A stretch of 6,508 nt of DNA, taken from positions 1-6,508 of the forward strand of contig CALDSN010000086.1 in assembly GCA_937924555.1 (NCBI GenBank), written 5' to 3'. This document shows positions 5,632-6,508 of the stretch, in pieces (positions within the stretch are counted from its first letter, which is position 1; each line of letters begins with the position of its first letter). The DNA is from an uncultured bacterium (GTDB lineage Bacteria > Cloacimonadota > Cloacimonadia > Cloacimonadales > Cloacimonadaceae). Below the pieces are notes generated by a model. That model ran no database searches and was not told the DNA's origin. It saw only the letters and a program-made list of their open reading frames with translations. Made by a program: the position numbers and the translations under genes.

Positions 5632-6399
5632 TTATGGATAAACAATATTGGGACGGGAACTGTGTGTATTGACGGTTGTTTCCAGGCGGATGCCGAATAG
5701 CTGATGCAGGATTTCGGGCTGCATCAGTTCATTCGGACTGCCATGCGCCAACAGCTCCCCTTGCTTCAGGAATATCAATCGATCTGCATAGTTAGCCGCC
5801 AGATTCAGGTTGTGGGACACGATCAACACTGTTTTCCCGGCACTTCGGCGAATATCACGCAACAGAGCCATAATCTCCAATTGATGGTTTATATCAAGCT
5901 GGGAAAGGCTTTCATCCAGCAGGATATAGGGAGTGTTCTGCACCAAAGCCCTGGCGATATACACTCGCTGCTTCTCCCCTCCGCTAAGTTCCGAGAGCCA
6001 GCGCTGAGCATAAGACTCTAACTTAAGCTGCTCCAACACTTCCGTCACCGCCTTCCTATCCTCTGTAGAATAAGTTTGCATTAAACCAAGATAGGGATAG
6101 CGTCCCATAAGAACCGTTTCGAACACGGTGTGGTCGAACTCCTGCACGCTCTCTTGGGGAACGAAAGCAAGCTTTTGCGCCAATAAACTCCGCTTTTGCC
6201 GGGATATGTCTTTGCCATACACCCGCACTTCACCGGCATCAGCTTTGAGATAGCCCATCAAAGCGTATAACAGGGTGGACTTACCTGCGCCGTTGGGTCC
6301 TAAAAGTGCACAGAACTCCGCCTCGGCGATGGAAAGGGATATCCCCTTCAACACGGCTTCCCCGCCGTAACCGCACACTAAGTCCTTGGTCTCAATCAT
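5632..6399 (-). CDS. ABC transporter ATP-binding protein, FecE/BtuD/HmuV-type (iron-siderophore, haem or cobalamin import)
   Basis: A cytoplasmic ATPase subunit that would power a type II importer for metal chelates such as iron-siderophore, haem or cobalamin. Numbered from the GTG at 6408 (258 residues), it has Walker A GPNGAGKST (37-45), Q-loop Q85, signature LSGGE (141-145), Walker B YILLDE (161-166), D-loop SQLD (169-172) and H-loop H199. The segment after the Q-loop (TVFETVLMGRYPYLG) and the overall length fit the FecCD-associated ATPases. Walker B is followed by Ser (LLDES) where Pro is usual; the catalytic Glu is present. The start is uncertain. I prefer ATG at 6399, giving M-I-E-T-K-D-L, which is typical of the family, but GTG at 6408 is possible. 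Neither has a clear Shine-Dalgarno. The substrate cannot be read from the ATPase. Permease and binding-protein genes are not in the window, though a permease could end just upstream. Confidence 0.93.
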   Translation of the reverse strand: MIETKDLVCGYGGEAVLKGISLSIAEAEFCALLGPNGAGKSTLLYALMGYLKADAGEVRVYGKDISRQKRSLLAQKLAFVPQESVQEFDHTVFETVLMGRYPYLGLMQTYSTEDRKAVTEVLEQLKLESYAQRWLSELSGGEKQRVYIARALVQNTPYILLDESLSQLDINHQLEIMALLRDIRRSAGKTVLIVSHNLNLAANYADRLIFLKQGELLAHGSPNELMQPEILHQLFGIRLETTVNTHSSRPNIVYP

Positions 6400-6457
6400 C
6401 TTTGCCACATGGCTTTATATTTATCTTCATGATGATGCAGTCTTTCTTGTGAGCATA

Positions 6458-6471
6458 TTTTGTCAATCTCC
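6458..6471 (-). promoter_or_regulatory. Possible -35 element upstream of the ABC ATPase gene
   Basis: The minus strand reads GGAGATTGACAAAA, identical over 14 bases to the element upstream of der (1753-1766). TTGACA (6461-6466) lies 53-62 nt upstream of the two possible ATPase starts. No good -10 box is visible at 16-18 bp spacing, so this is a shared motif with a tentative promoter role. Confidence 0.35.
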
Positions 6472-6481
6472 TTGTCCAAAA

Positions 6482-6508
6482 TTAAGCCTCTTCCCTCATG
6501 TAGAATAT
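6482..6508 (-). CDS. Possible 3' end of an upstream gene cut by the window edge
   Basis: On the minus strand a frame is open from the window edge for eight codons (I-F-Y-M-R-E-E-A) and then stops with TAA at 6482-6484. A short hydrophobic-aromatic stretch followed by charged residues is how FecCD-type permeases often end, and such a permease would be the natural upstream neighbour of this ATPase. Eight open codons are expected often by chance, so this is only a hint. Confidence 0.2.
   Translation of the reverse strand: MFYMREEA

Noticed and set aside
5621..5633. A small hairpin (AAGTG-CGC-CACTT) at the end of the ABC ATPase gene as a terminator
   Set aside because: The stem is only 5 bp, overlaps the stop codon, and is followed by only three T residues on the minus strand.

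Overview
This is a 6,508-base bacterial contig with about half G+C. It is gene-dense and every convincing gene lies on the minus strand. An outer-membrane-type lipoprotein followed by a PqqL-like M16 peptidase with a secretion signal suggests a Gram-negative organism. The style of the proteins made me think of the FCB/Cloacimonadota area, but nothing in the sequence proves this and I hold it with low confidence.

Layout from right to left, which is the direction of transcription. The right edge (6409-6508) is mostly non-coding and may hold the last few codons of an upstream gene. Next is an ABC transporter ATPase of the FecE/BtuD/HmuV type (5632-6399). A 68-nt gap follows, then a 207-residue lipoprotein of unknown function (4940-5563). 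Only 24 nt later comes a 938-residue PqqL-like M16 zinc peptidase (2099-4915), which ends at a good rho-independent terminator (2031-2070). A 414-nt intergenic region (1685-2098) holds an elaborate mirrored repeat with 11-bp phasing. It is followed by der, the double-GTPase ribosome assembly factor (251-1684), and overlapping its end is the start of plsY, the acylphosphate:glycerol-3-phosphate acyltransferase.

The left end is not clean genome. Bases 1-26 are an Illumina TruSeq adapter. Bases 27-47 are an inverted copy of plsY sequence located about 80 bases inward (105-125). The apparent stop codon of plsY is therefore an artefact of a fold-back chimera, and the gene is truncated by the contig end.

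Functionally there are two units: a housekeeping der-plsY pair (ribosome assembly and phospholipid synthesis), and a lipoprotein plus M16 peptidase pair that probably acts in the cell envelope. The ABC ATPase lies upstream, and its permease and binding-protein partners are not in the window. I found no CRISPR array, transposase, tRNA, rRNA or phage gene, and no convincing new defence or mobile system. The most unexplained biological structure is the phased dyad at 1859-1929.
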